Assembly (NCBI GenBank): GCA_002104905.1
Contig: MCFE01000225.1
Span: forward strand, 1 to 64,000
From: Basidiobolus meristosporus CBS 931.73
Taxonomy: Eukaryota > Basidiobolomycota > Basidiobolomycetes > Basidiobolales > Basidiobolaceae
Direction: 5' to 3'
DNA: 64,000 bases
Both the position numbers and the translations under genes were made by a program. The notes below the pieces were generated by a model. That model did no database searches. It saw only the letters and a list, made by a program, of their open reading frames with translations, and was not told the origin of the DNA. How positions within the stretch are numbered: the first letter of the stretch is position 1; each line of letters starts with the position of its first letter. Shown piece after piece: positions 54,411-64,000 of the stretch.

Positions 54411-57400
54411 TCATTTCCTGGTCACCGTCTCGACTAGTTTCTGGGCTTCCTCGGCCTTGACGTACACAATGCAGTATGGGTTGGCAGTAGAGTTGGTTGT
54501 ATCGGCAAGCACTTCGGACTCAGCCACCTAAAATATACGCAATAAATCAATACCTACGTATAATCGTTCATGTTCGCAAAGATAAGCAAATTCACCTCGG
54601 TAACCGTCACATCATTGTACTTGTACCATTTGCTGCCATCGAAGTCATATATATATATCCAATAATGTCCATAGGATGCCTCTCCCTGGTGTATAAAGAC
54701 AGCATGAAGGACATACTCGTGCTCACGAAGATTGTCAAATATAAGTTGCGCCTCCTCCTGGAGCTCCTTGATTTTCTCCTCAGCGCGCACAATCTGCTCC
54801 TTGGCATTTTGCGCAGCCTTCATCAGTGTGTCGGCCACCATCTGCATCTGCTCCATGCTCGGGCTGTTGCTTTCTGGTCCGTCCGCTTCCATGAGGTGGT
54901 TTTGCTCACCTTTCAAATAAGTGGCAGTGATTTCCAACATCTCCGCGATGGGGATCGGATAATCGGGGTTTTTCATGTAATGATTGATGGTATTTTGGTG
55001 TCGAGTGATCTCTGCTTTCAGAGCTCTGTAGGCCTGCTTCTGCACCTCTAGATGGCCGGAGTTCTCGGCCAGGTACCGGTCCATGTATATTCTCTTCTCG
55101 AAATGGAGATAGGCATTGGATTTGAATACATTTGATGTGGTCCGATCGAACTGAACCCGCTGGACTTGGATTTGAAGGAATGGTGGCAGCTTCGTGATGA
55201 TTACCTCCCGTTCTGCTTCCGTATCATTGAACGCTACCTTCGAATTGTCAAAATACTCATCCAAACCGTCGTACAAGCTTCGGCCTTGGGCGACATCGAC
55301 GATTAAATGGCTGAAATCCTCCTCTTTTTTGGTGACGATCGTTTGGGAGGTGGCCGATTCGACATAGCTTAGAGTTTGCTCCGTCTTGCCAAAAAACAGC
55401 TGCCGTATCAAGCTGCCATCTGTGCCCTCGATAGTACGATCTCTGGAAAGAGCGATGTCTAGTAAATACATCACATTGTCCATGCATTCAGTCACGTCTT
55501 GTTGATAGCCAAATTCGTTCGAGGGGTTTTCTGACTTTGGCCGGGGAGGTAGAGAGGGTGGTGTAGGGTGCTGTGCAGCGGTGGCCACTTGATTTTCCTC
55601 GGCAGTTGGCTTATCTTCTGAGGCTTCAGGCACATTTTGACTCTCTACGGTTGCCGGTGGATTCTGATTTGCGGCGGGATCGTTGACCGGATCCACATCC
55701 ATATCTGATTGAGTAGGTGTAATGTCAATCAGCACTCCTTCAGCTGTCTTTTCGGAAGCAATCTCCTCTGGCTGGCTCTGTGCATCCTCCTTGGTAGGCG
55801 GTCCAAATGGAGTTACAGCTGGCGCATTACTAGGCTGTGTTTGACCATGTGTTAGAGCAATCCGGGCAAGCTCAAGAGAAGGGGCCACGCTTCTTTCTGA
55901 CGTGTTCAGCAGGGTAGTAAAGAGATCACGCAATAACTTGACGACTAGAATGGGAGCTAATAAGCAAGGGCATAATCATGGACTACTAACTAAGCCAACT
56001 TACACAGTTGTGCATTTTCAGCATCTTGAGGCGTCGTGACGCTTCCTAGCTGCGTATTATCGTCAAGAATACACGGCTCCGAAGAATCGATCACTGCACT
56101 ACGAAGGCTCTTTATGCTAAAATAATACTACGTGAGGTTGAATAGCAACTCAAAGATAAAGGTTAATAAGTGAAGTGATTACTTGGAGCAGGGAGTTCAG
56201 ATAGCACGTGTTTCCGATATTATCCAAGCCAACGGGGCTGTAACAAATCCAATTTGTTGGTCAGAAGGAAGCAGATACGCTTGATTGACAGAGTACTAAC
56301 GTGTTGTCGATGTACGACTCAAATACGGCATCTAATTGGGATGAATTGAGTTTAAAGGAAGTTGTAGGCCGAACAATTGGTTGCAAATACCTTCCATCCA
56401 GTCATTTTTCCCAGTACTTAAGAACTGATGGATCTGATTGCTCATACGAGCTTGCCCGATGAGTCGAAGCGCTTCTCGATGCTCTTCCAGCTTGTCCGGA
56501 CGTTCTGAAAGCTAGAGAAGGCCGACAATTACTATACATCTCGCAACAGACACGGCTAATGACATCGCACAAACATGAATACTATACACAGCAATCAAGT
56601 CTTCATCAGATATGCTGTAATCCTGAGCCTCGAAATGGGCGTATGCGGTTCGAAGATCAGACTCGCTGTACCGGCCTACGCCATACCGTATTAGCTGATG
56701 AAATTGCAAAGAGAAAAATCATCTCGGGTGCAGTACCTTGCGACCTCTCCATCTGGACGGCATGTGAGAGCTCATCACTTTTTCGCGTTTGAGCCGCATT
56801 CAATAAAGCGTCCAAGTATTCAGGAATAGACGAGGGATCATGTTCAACTGCTTTCTTGTATGCCCATTCAACAACTGCATCTGGTGCATCACTACATGAA
56901 GGTCAGATCGAGTTCCATTTCGACAACACTGAAGCTTATGCTTACTGGTGAACGCCAAGTAAATCATAGTTGATCGAGTATTCCTGCGATTCGCTGGAGG
57001 GCAGATCTATCCGTAAGATCCGTTAGTGAATAGCCACCGTGATATTTCATTGGATGTAGGAAATACATTTGAAGCCAAAGAACTCCAATATCTTGGCCGT
57101 GGCATCTGCATATACGCGATACTGCTCCGGGATCTGGAGACCTAGATGACTACTCTTAATTACTGAACCCAGGCAAATGAAAGCGGTTCTTGGCTCACCA
57201 GCAGTTTCACGGATATTCAAAACGAACACTTGCAGTTCGCATTCGGCAATAATCAAACTGCTCCTCTTCATCTCCAATTGCGGTGGGTGAAAATGGCCAT
57301 CACTAAGTGTGAACCCAAGGGCTTGGAAGAGATTTTGGCTTTCATCGACGAGATGTTTAGTTTTACTAGAGCCTGGTCAAATCTTAGAGATTACCAGCTA

Positions 57401-57862
57401 CCTTGCCTCGTCAAGCTTGATTCGCTTCTTAAAAGCTCCATTCTCAACATTGATGGTACGTGAGTTGCCGGTAAGTAAATTATTGATATATGTCGTGAAG
57501 GTTTCTAGGCAGCAGATAAAATCCGACGTGTCTGGCCGATTCTTTTGAAGAAGTCGTAGGGTTGCTACCGGTACCACCGGTTCGGTTACTGTGAATTTAA
57601 CGGTATGATCGCATTGGCAGCATTTCATTGAGCACTCCATATTGTTTTCATATGTGTGGAAATGATGCTCAGGACCTTGTGAACATCCAGCTTTTCCATT
57701 GGAGTTTACATAGAAGAAACGGTAGCAGATTTTGCAGACGAAAATTTCGGGGTCGGGGGTCAGAAGCAAGACATGGTTATGCGGCGTACTGCCCACACGG
57801 AAATGCTTTAAAATTCCAAACATCAGTGGGGCCGTTCTCCCATTTACGGAGAAGGATTTCAT
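54411..57862 (-). CDS. UBP2: Ubiquitin-specific protease, UBP2 type
   Basis: Many-exon gene from the ATG at 57862 to the stop at 54411. It cleaves ubiquitin, with preference for K63-linked chains in yeast Ubp2. Segments in order: the N-terminal USP-like FILKHFRVGSTPHNHVLLLT region with a zinc-like CKICYRFF, CCQCDHTV cluster; RSSLIIAECELQVFVLNIRE; the C-box LDNIGNTCYLNSLLQ (catalytic Cys codon at about 56204-56206); FGYQQDVTECMDNVMYLLDI, LSRDRTIEGTDGSLIRQLFF; and the H-box EASYGHYWIYIYDFDGSKWY-KYNDVTVTEV with the catalytic His in GHYW. A coiled-coil insert (AAQNAKEQIVRAEEKIKELQ) sits between C-box and H-box, as in Ubp2 and USP25/28. The C-terminal exon ends AESEVLADTTNSTANPYCIV-YVKAEEAQ, which is the usual final beta strand. 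Proline-rich disordered sequence precedes FGYQQDV. Confidence 0.92.
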
Positions 57863-58848
57863 AGGGCTATCTGCTCAAATCGCTTTGGATTAGCTACTAG
57901 ACGTTTAATCAGGGCAAGTGCCTCGTTCTCAACAACCAGCCTCCAATGATGCAAAAAACTCATTACCCTCTATTGTTTCCATTGGATTTTTCAACTTCTT
58001 TACACCACAAGCGTGACCTCCGGAAAGGAAATGGTTATTCAAAGTATTATTGCCCAATAAATCAAATAGCCATTATCCATTACCTAATGCCTGGTATGCC
58101 ATAGAATACGTCATAACCGTATTTCATATCACATGAGTGACAAACAAATCACTCAATTACGAAATCATGGCAATGGAAAGATGGAAATATGTAGCATACA
58201 CACATACACACAGTGTACACAGATAAAAGGTGGTCACAGAATATATGGGTGAGAAAATTCGCCAGGACTAGGCAACGCTTGATCTCCTCCAGCTAGCCCT
58301 AGGCAACAATTGATCTCCCTCACCAGTTTAATCGCGATTGCTCTTGGCGTATTCTCAACTCCCTCCCCATCCAAACTTAATGCACAAACCTCCTAATATA
58401 GAATATTCTAATTTCCCACTTGTGTTATGAAAATATCCTAGGGCTGATCACAGTTGGAACAGGAAAATATCCAACTGGTTAACAGCAAATGGCTCAGCTA
58501 GATGCGGTTCAGTTTACTTTGCTGCACAGCTAGCTACTTCATTGATTTCATCTTCCCCTACCCGCATATTACTCCGCTAAAGATACTTCTAGCCTATTCC
58601 TCCCAAATTTGTCTTCTAAGCGGACTGTCTTTTCATAGTGAATGCTAGTGGCTTATTGCCAAACTTCCTACCTATTTTAACTCTATTAACTTCCTCTGTT
58701 GTCCTATTTCTTAGCAAGGTCATAAACCCGTCATAGCATTTCGCAAACTATCGAGTTGAGCTCCTTGTGTTTACACGCATTCCCTAGCGGTTGTTAGTTG
58801 CTGCACATCTGTGTGACATAAAGGTGGTTGTATTGTCCGGTTAAGAGA
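57863..58848. other. Divergent spacer UBP2 / RIM15 with a two-copy 31-bp repeat
   Basis: About 990 nt. A 31-bp unit starting CTAGGCAACGCTTGATCTCC recurs once, imperfectly, at about 58268-58329. Otherwise AT-rich with CA/TG microsatellite near 58200. It probably includes the long 5' leader of the kinase gene. Confidence 0.45.
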
Positions 58849-59105
58849 ATGATACGGGACAAGAGAAATGAGACTGCACTTTCGAAGTCAGCTCCAACGC
58901 CCAAGTATCTAGAGGACAATAGAAACATGCTTTGTGTAGCTCCTTTTAACTCAGTGATCGGTGAAAACCAGGATACAACTGAATGGAGAGATAGTTCCAG
59001 TGGAATGCCTACTTCTTACAATTCGGCACCAAGCGTCAAAGACCCAAAAGACAACATTAGCACCGCACCCGCACCCTTCCACTTAGAGTAGACACAGCCC
59101 ATGGT

Positions 59106-62100
59106 ATGTATCCTCTAGCTAAACTTGGGTTGCGGGAGGAATTGATAAAGAACAGGCCACGCTCCAAATCGATGCAACGTTGGAACTCGTATTGCACCCA
59201 TAAACCTTACAGTCTGACAAATGCTACTGGCACTCGACTCAACACCCCAAAGATATTTGACATTTATCCAGGCTCTCTTCCTAATAGCCAGCAGGGCTCA
59301 ATGTTACCTCAAAAGACGACAGAATTCAAGCCGGCCAAGACAGCTCACAGGGCTTTTGAGCGTATATCGAAGCCAAACAGAGCACGCAACTCGACTCTTA
59401 CGGCAGCTCTGAACGCGGTAGACTCATCCTCAGAACAGGAAAAAACGAAGATGAACCTGGAGAAGTATAAGCACGCCATGTCAACAATCACTAAGAAATC
59501 TCTGATGGATTTGGGCGAGAGTGTGTCGGCACTGCCTGCCCATTCTGGGCAAAGCTCGGCTCAGACGAAAAATAAGAAAAACCTAACACTGGAGAACATT
59601 AACTCAAGAGCACACCCGGATGGTCCGAATTTATTATCGGCTTGTTCGTTGACTGACTCTACATCCTCTTGCACCAGTGCAGGCTCTGGCCGACTCCCCG
59701 TATCTCCGTTTGTCTCGCCCGCGTCTAACAAAAGTTCCTTTGAGCCTGAACTATCTTCATCCCCACGAAAACACCCAGGTTTCTCGAAACCAGTCCCAGT
59801 CCCCAAAACAAAACTAAGGATTGATGAAGCAAAAATGGTTGAGTCAAGCTCGTTCTCGAAAACCCACATCAAGCGTCCTTCAACGCCTTCCTCACTTCGA
59901 AATGTATTGAGCGCCCATAATTCAGATGCTGAGGATGCCAACAATCAAGGTATGGAATGCCACCTATCCTCATTGAAGGAGTTGAAATTTAACCCATCGT
60001 GTTATCCCAGGCCATAAATACATCCCTCATCTTGGAGACAGGGCAAAGATAGACGCAGATACCCTAGGCACAGACTCCTCCACCCACTCTGAATTCGATG
60101 ATGATGATTGCGAAAGCAATTCCTCTGAGATTTCTTTCAACTTCTCTGGCAACCGCTTTCGCAAATCGAGTCTACTGACCGAATCTATGTCCAAGCCACC
60201 AAATGATAATTTCTCGGCATTAGGATTGATTGATGAAAGGTTTTCGGCGTCTAGAGTAAAGCAAAGTATCTATGAAGAACTCAAGGCTGCAAAATCCAGA
60301 GCCGACCTGCAGATTCGATTACTCTTGGATCAGCTTTATCAAAATTTCGACGATGAAAAGCTGCCTGATGATCCCTCGTACATGAATACCATGGGCTCTG
60401 CACGGCCCAATAAACCACCCAAAGAATTCTCGAGACCCCAAAGCTGGCCCCCAACTGTTCTGAGTGAGTATCAGCCATTCACTTTTACTCAATACATCCC
60501 CTTGCTAACCATAGGATCTGCCTTGAACAGCATCATCGCACATTATGCTGTTATCGCGCATAGAATACCTGGCTCGACAAATCTTGGATGTCAGCATCGA
60601 AGACCTCAATCAAAAGGGGAAGGCTGGAGAAATCATGGCCCACATGTACCAGCTTTTGGATGAGCAGAAAGCGCTAGCAGTTGGGAACGCTCAGGTAGAT
60701 GAGCTTCTTACCAGTCTGGTATGGATTTTTGCCCCATGTGCACGCTTAGCAGGTGATCTGGTAAGAATTGGCCGAGCTGTTTTTTGTGTTGTGTTACGCT
60801 GGCATTAATCCATCATGTTTGTTTAGCAAAAAATCAAGGATGAACCAATGGTTCTCGACACCAGTGAGCTGATTCGAGTTGAAACACCGACCATCCTTGA
60901 GTTTGCCTCACCGTTTCGACCTACGTCACCTTTGAGGAATGAGTACTCTCAGGAAGACCCCGCTCCTGAGCTAACGTTATCACGACCGTTGTTTACTCCT
61001 CCTGTACTGGACACTATTCCAGCTAGCCCAGACCAGAATGTACCGCATAGCCTTTCGTTCCAACATCTGGCCATTTCGCCAACTCCTGCAACCCCAAGCC
61101 CCGTACTTGCGACATCCCCCACATTGACAGCATTAACCCCGATACAAAGCCCTAGACCACAGCCAACTTTAGCTAAAGCAATAGTTACTTCGCGTATTTT
61201 AGATTCAGCCTCGAATTCTCCACCGCTGTTGGAGAGGAGAAGAGTCTCCGAAGGCGCAGTTCAAATACGTCCAAACCATCTTATTCACCGCAGTACTGCC
61301 ATGGATGATAGCATTACTCACATGCGCACCGGGTCTGATATCGACCAGGTATTCCTAAACCACGATTTGGAGAGGGAGTTGATGTTACGTCGAGGCACCA
61401 GCGACCGGATTTCCCCAAAAGCAAAGGAGCAACGGAAGGTAGACTTGATCTCTTCATCTATCTTCCGATTCAATTGACTGACTTTTATCACCAGAGCGGA
61501 CGACAAGTGTTGAATTTTTTCAGGTCTCTGAAGCTATCAATGTCTGGAGGGTCTAGCTCCCTCTCGACACCTTTTGAGACGCCTCCCCATACACCTACGT
61601 GCTTAAACAATCGTCCAGATGAGGACAGTTTGTGCAGGCCGCGGCTGGTATCCCCAACAAACTCCCACCAGCTATCCAAAGAGAACCTGCCTTTTGATGA
61701 GTCGAAAACCGGGACACCGATTATGGCGGAGATGATATTATGTCGCATATGCGAGGAAGAGATCCCATCTCATCAGCTAGATCAGCATTCGGAGCATTGT
61801 GCCATTACTCAGCAGTTCCATATCAAGCAAGACGAGGTTAATATTGGCCTTCAACGACTTGCTGGATCAGTGGCCAGGAGACGACAGGAGTTGATGGTTA
61901 GCTCTTCGTAGATTCGAGTCCATGTAATAAGCAACTCACGTCTAATTGCATCATAGCAAGGTGGCTGTAGTAATCGCACGATCAAAGATGCCGAAAACAT
62001 CGAACACATGGTTAACAAGTAAGTAAGCCGCATACAAATGGTCAGCTGCATCTATATTGACAGTATTGCGTGACCAGAACTATCAGGATCAACGAAGCAG

Positions 62101-64000
62101 GGAAATATGCCAACACAAAGTTCCAGAAATACCGCGACAAACTTAACCGAATTGTCGGTAGCACACCGAGTTCCGGAATTGACATTCATATTATTACCTA
62201 TGCGAACAGAGCCGCCGATATGGTTAGTAACAGAAGCCTGGAATATGGCCCCTGCCATCCTCTAACTTGTGTTGACTAGATTCAGGAGAAGGCAGCAATC
62301 ATGGCCAATTTCCAAGCCACTTACACATCCAACTACTCTAACTCTATCTCCTCTGCTAATCTGAGCTTTCGATCTGGGCACGAGCTTGCTGGGAACTCAA
62401 ATGGCTTAAGCTTATCGAGCAATTACGGCCACAGTCACTCACGCAGCAGCTCAGCTTCTAAGCACTCCAACTCTGGTAAGCCCAAGCACTCTCCACTGAA
62501 TACGTAAGCGTTTTCTAAACAGCGTATCTGTAGAATCAGATTCTCCGATGGTTGGAACATCTGGATCCAAGAGGCTGGTCTCTCTCTTTACTGCCATTCT
62601 TCGAGGCGGTAGCAAGCGATCCCTATCCTACTCTGGATCCAGTAATACTCTTGAAAAAACGGTAATTCAGCCACTTGGTACACCATCTCGCCAGTCTCCA
62701 ATCTAACCGACTGTCTTTAAGACGCAGAGAAGCGCAAGAATGCCAAGCATTCGTGATTTCGAAATATTGAAGCCAATCAGTCGAGGTGCCTTTGGTAAAG
62801 TGTATTTAGCGAGGAAGCGGACCACACACGACCTGTACGCCATCAAGATCCTGAAAAAATCCGACATGGTCCGTAAGAATATGGTCAGTCAAGTCATGGC
62901 CGAGCGACGTGTGATGAGCCTTGCGAAGACCCCGTTTGTGGTGAAGCTTTACTATGCATTCCAATCTACTGACTATCTGTACCTGGTAAGAAAGCATACG
63001 ATGGCACACGGGAAATCTTAACCTCATCCGTTTCTGTTGTTCTAGGTGATGGAGTACCTAATTGGTGGTGATCTTAGCTCCCTGCTGCAAATCATGGGCG
63101 CTTTTGAGGAGGACATGGCTCGCATTTATGCTGCCGAGACCGTCCTAGCACTTGAGTACCTACATAATAACGGCATTACCCATAAGGACCTGAAGCCAGA
63201 TAATTTGTTGATCGACTCCGAGGGTCATATCAAATTAACAGTAGGCCCATCTCTTAGAGCTCGATTCATGAAGGCTGTACTAAGCTTATCATCCACAGGA
63301 TTTTGGCTTGTCCAGAATATCGGTAAAGGAGAAGGAATCATACTCTGGGTCTTCAACCGAAAAGATGGTACGATCTAATAATAATAACCCAATGCTCGGA
63401 TATGGATTCGCTCAATTGTCGTTCATTCTTGTTTCTAGAATCTCCGAGGGACGCTGCGATCTCATAAAAACCTTCGTCGTGCGGCCCTTGAGCAATCTTT
63501 CCAGCCCATGTCTCCACACGGTTCCTTGCGAGGGACATTGAGTCGAGATAAAATCGCATCTGCGCGTCTTCATGCTCTGAAAAGTGGCATTGTGAGGGAT
63601 ACCAAGCTGCTGGGAACCCCTGACTATCTTGCCCCCGAACTGCTAACCGGAGTAGGCCATGGTAAATTCACAATTGTTGTGCATTGAACAAATTCGATAG
63701 GTAACCAATGTATACCTAGGCCCTGCCGTTGACTGGTGGGCGCTAGGAGTATGTTTGTTCGAGTTTCTAGTAGGTTATCCCCCGTTTATGGATGAGACTC
63801 CCGAGAACATATTTAAAAACATCTTGAATCACGGTTAGTTGTGCATACCCATCTACATTTCTACTCAAACCAACTAACTCCCGATTTAGCGATTGATTGG
63901 CCACCCGAAGGCATTTTATCAGATACTGCCAAGGATCTGATTTCTAGACTGCTAACAGTTGATCCTGAAGCTCGGTTGAAATCGCAAGGTATTACACATT
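59106..64000 (+). CDS. RIM15: RIM15/Greatwall-type AGC kinase, cut by window end
   Basis: Many exons; supported joins are 59106-59949, 60011-60463 and about 60525-60760, then further exons from about 60829. An upstream ORF from 58849 may be an additional first exon in another frame, so the true start is uncertain. Rim15 drives quiescence by phosphorylating endosulfine (Igo) proteins that inhibit PP2A-B55. Order: a disordered N-terminus; [40 protein letters not shown]; the cysteine/histidine finger [23 protein letters not shown]; and the kinase domain, [79 protein letters not shown], a long activation-segment insertion, [11 protein letters not shown] and [20 protein letters not shown]. The split activation segment, with a large insert between DFG and the APE motif, is the Greatwall hallmark. 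The window ends inside the C-lobe. Confidence 0.9.

Noticed and set aside
54307-54531. Possible extra CAP exon after a splice from 54247 to 54307 (in phase)
   Set aside because: Encoded sequence has no C-CAP pattern and lies antisense to the UBP2 final exon; likely shadow.
59089-59110. A 15-nt GTATGT...CTAG segment that would join the 58849 ORF to the 59106 frame
   Set aside because: Far shorter than any plausible spliceosomal intron.
1-64000. Search for CRISPR arrays, insertion sequences, riboswitches and other prokaryotic elements
   Set aside because: Not seen; intron structure shows eukaryotic nuclear DNA. No transposon or viral sequence was recognised.

Overview
The window is a gene-dense piece of a eukaryotic nuclear genome, most likely fungal and probably from an early-diverging lineage (Zoopagomycota or Mucoromycota; the exact taxon cannot be read from one window). 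The evidence is short GT-AG introns (about 45-170 nt, most under 90), fungal-type genes (KilA-N/ankyrin cell-cycle factor, NST1, RAX1-like RGS protein, RIM15-type kinase, UBP2), and animal-like families often lost from yeasts (PTRHD1, RPAIN, ZC3H3-like, syntaxin-18, a claudin-like tetraspan). Genes lie on both strands with 0.1-1 kb spacers. I reconstructed exon joins by reading splice sites and checking phase; where a join is ambiguous I say so.

Layout: 1-1.9 kb has nothing supportable. 1.9-3.5 kb secreted 5'-nucleotidase (+). 3.6-4.4 kb cytochrome b561 (-). 4.7-7.2 kb MBP1-type transcription factor (-), divergent from a four-exon PTRHD1 gene (+) at 8.2-8.7 kb that no long ORF reveals. 8.8-9.9 kb unrecognised protein with three NPF motifs (-). 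10.8-14.6 kb NST1 (+). 15.0-15.5 kb RNA polymerase subunit RPB9 (+). 15.9-17.4 kb two divergent small heat-shock proteins sharing one promoter. 18.2-19.3 kb C2H2 factor (+), 19.4-21.1 kb Ran1/Ksp1-type kinase (-). 22.1-24.0 kb MFS transporter (+), 24.2-25.7 kb syntaxin-18/Ufe1 SNARE (+), 25.9-26.7 kb SET protein (+), 26.9-30.1 kb VPS52 (-), 30.5-31.5 kb ELO elongase (-), 32.3-32.9 kb RPL10 (+), 33.4-34.1 kb tetraspan (-), 34.6-35.6 kb RPAIN-like (-), 35.76-35.83 kb tRNA-Gly(CCC) (-), 36.3-41.2 kb a very large charged protein with a possible AF4/FMR2-type C-terminal domain (-), 41.9-44.0 kb ZC3H3/Red5-like CCCH protein (+), 44.3-49.9 kb CPSF160/CFT1 (+), 50.1-51.4 kb RAX1-like (-), 52.1-52.5 kb RPS12 (-), 52.8-54.3 kb a short cyclase-associated protein (+), 54.4-57.9 kb UBP2 (-), and 59-64 kb a RIM15/Greatwall kinase cut by the window end (+).

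No dedicated gene cluster is evident; this is housekeeping sequence. The most notable local associations are the tandem CCCH protein and CPSF160 genes (both mRNA 3'-end/RNA-surveillance functions), the small heat-shock gene pair around a shared promoter holding two CGG-N3-CCG near-palindromes, and two vesicle-traffic genes (STX18/Ufe1 and VPS52) within 6 kb. The items I would look at first are the AF4/FMR2-like candidate, the NPF protein, the truncated cyclase-associated protein, and the non-coding repeats upstream of the CCCH gene.
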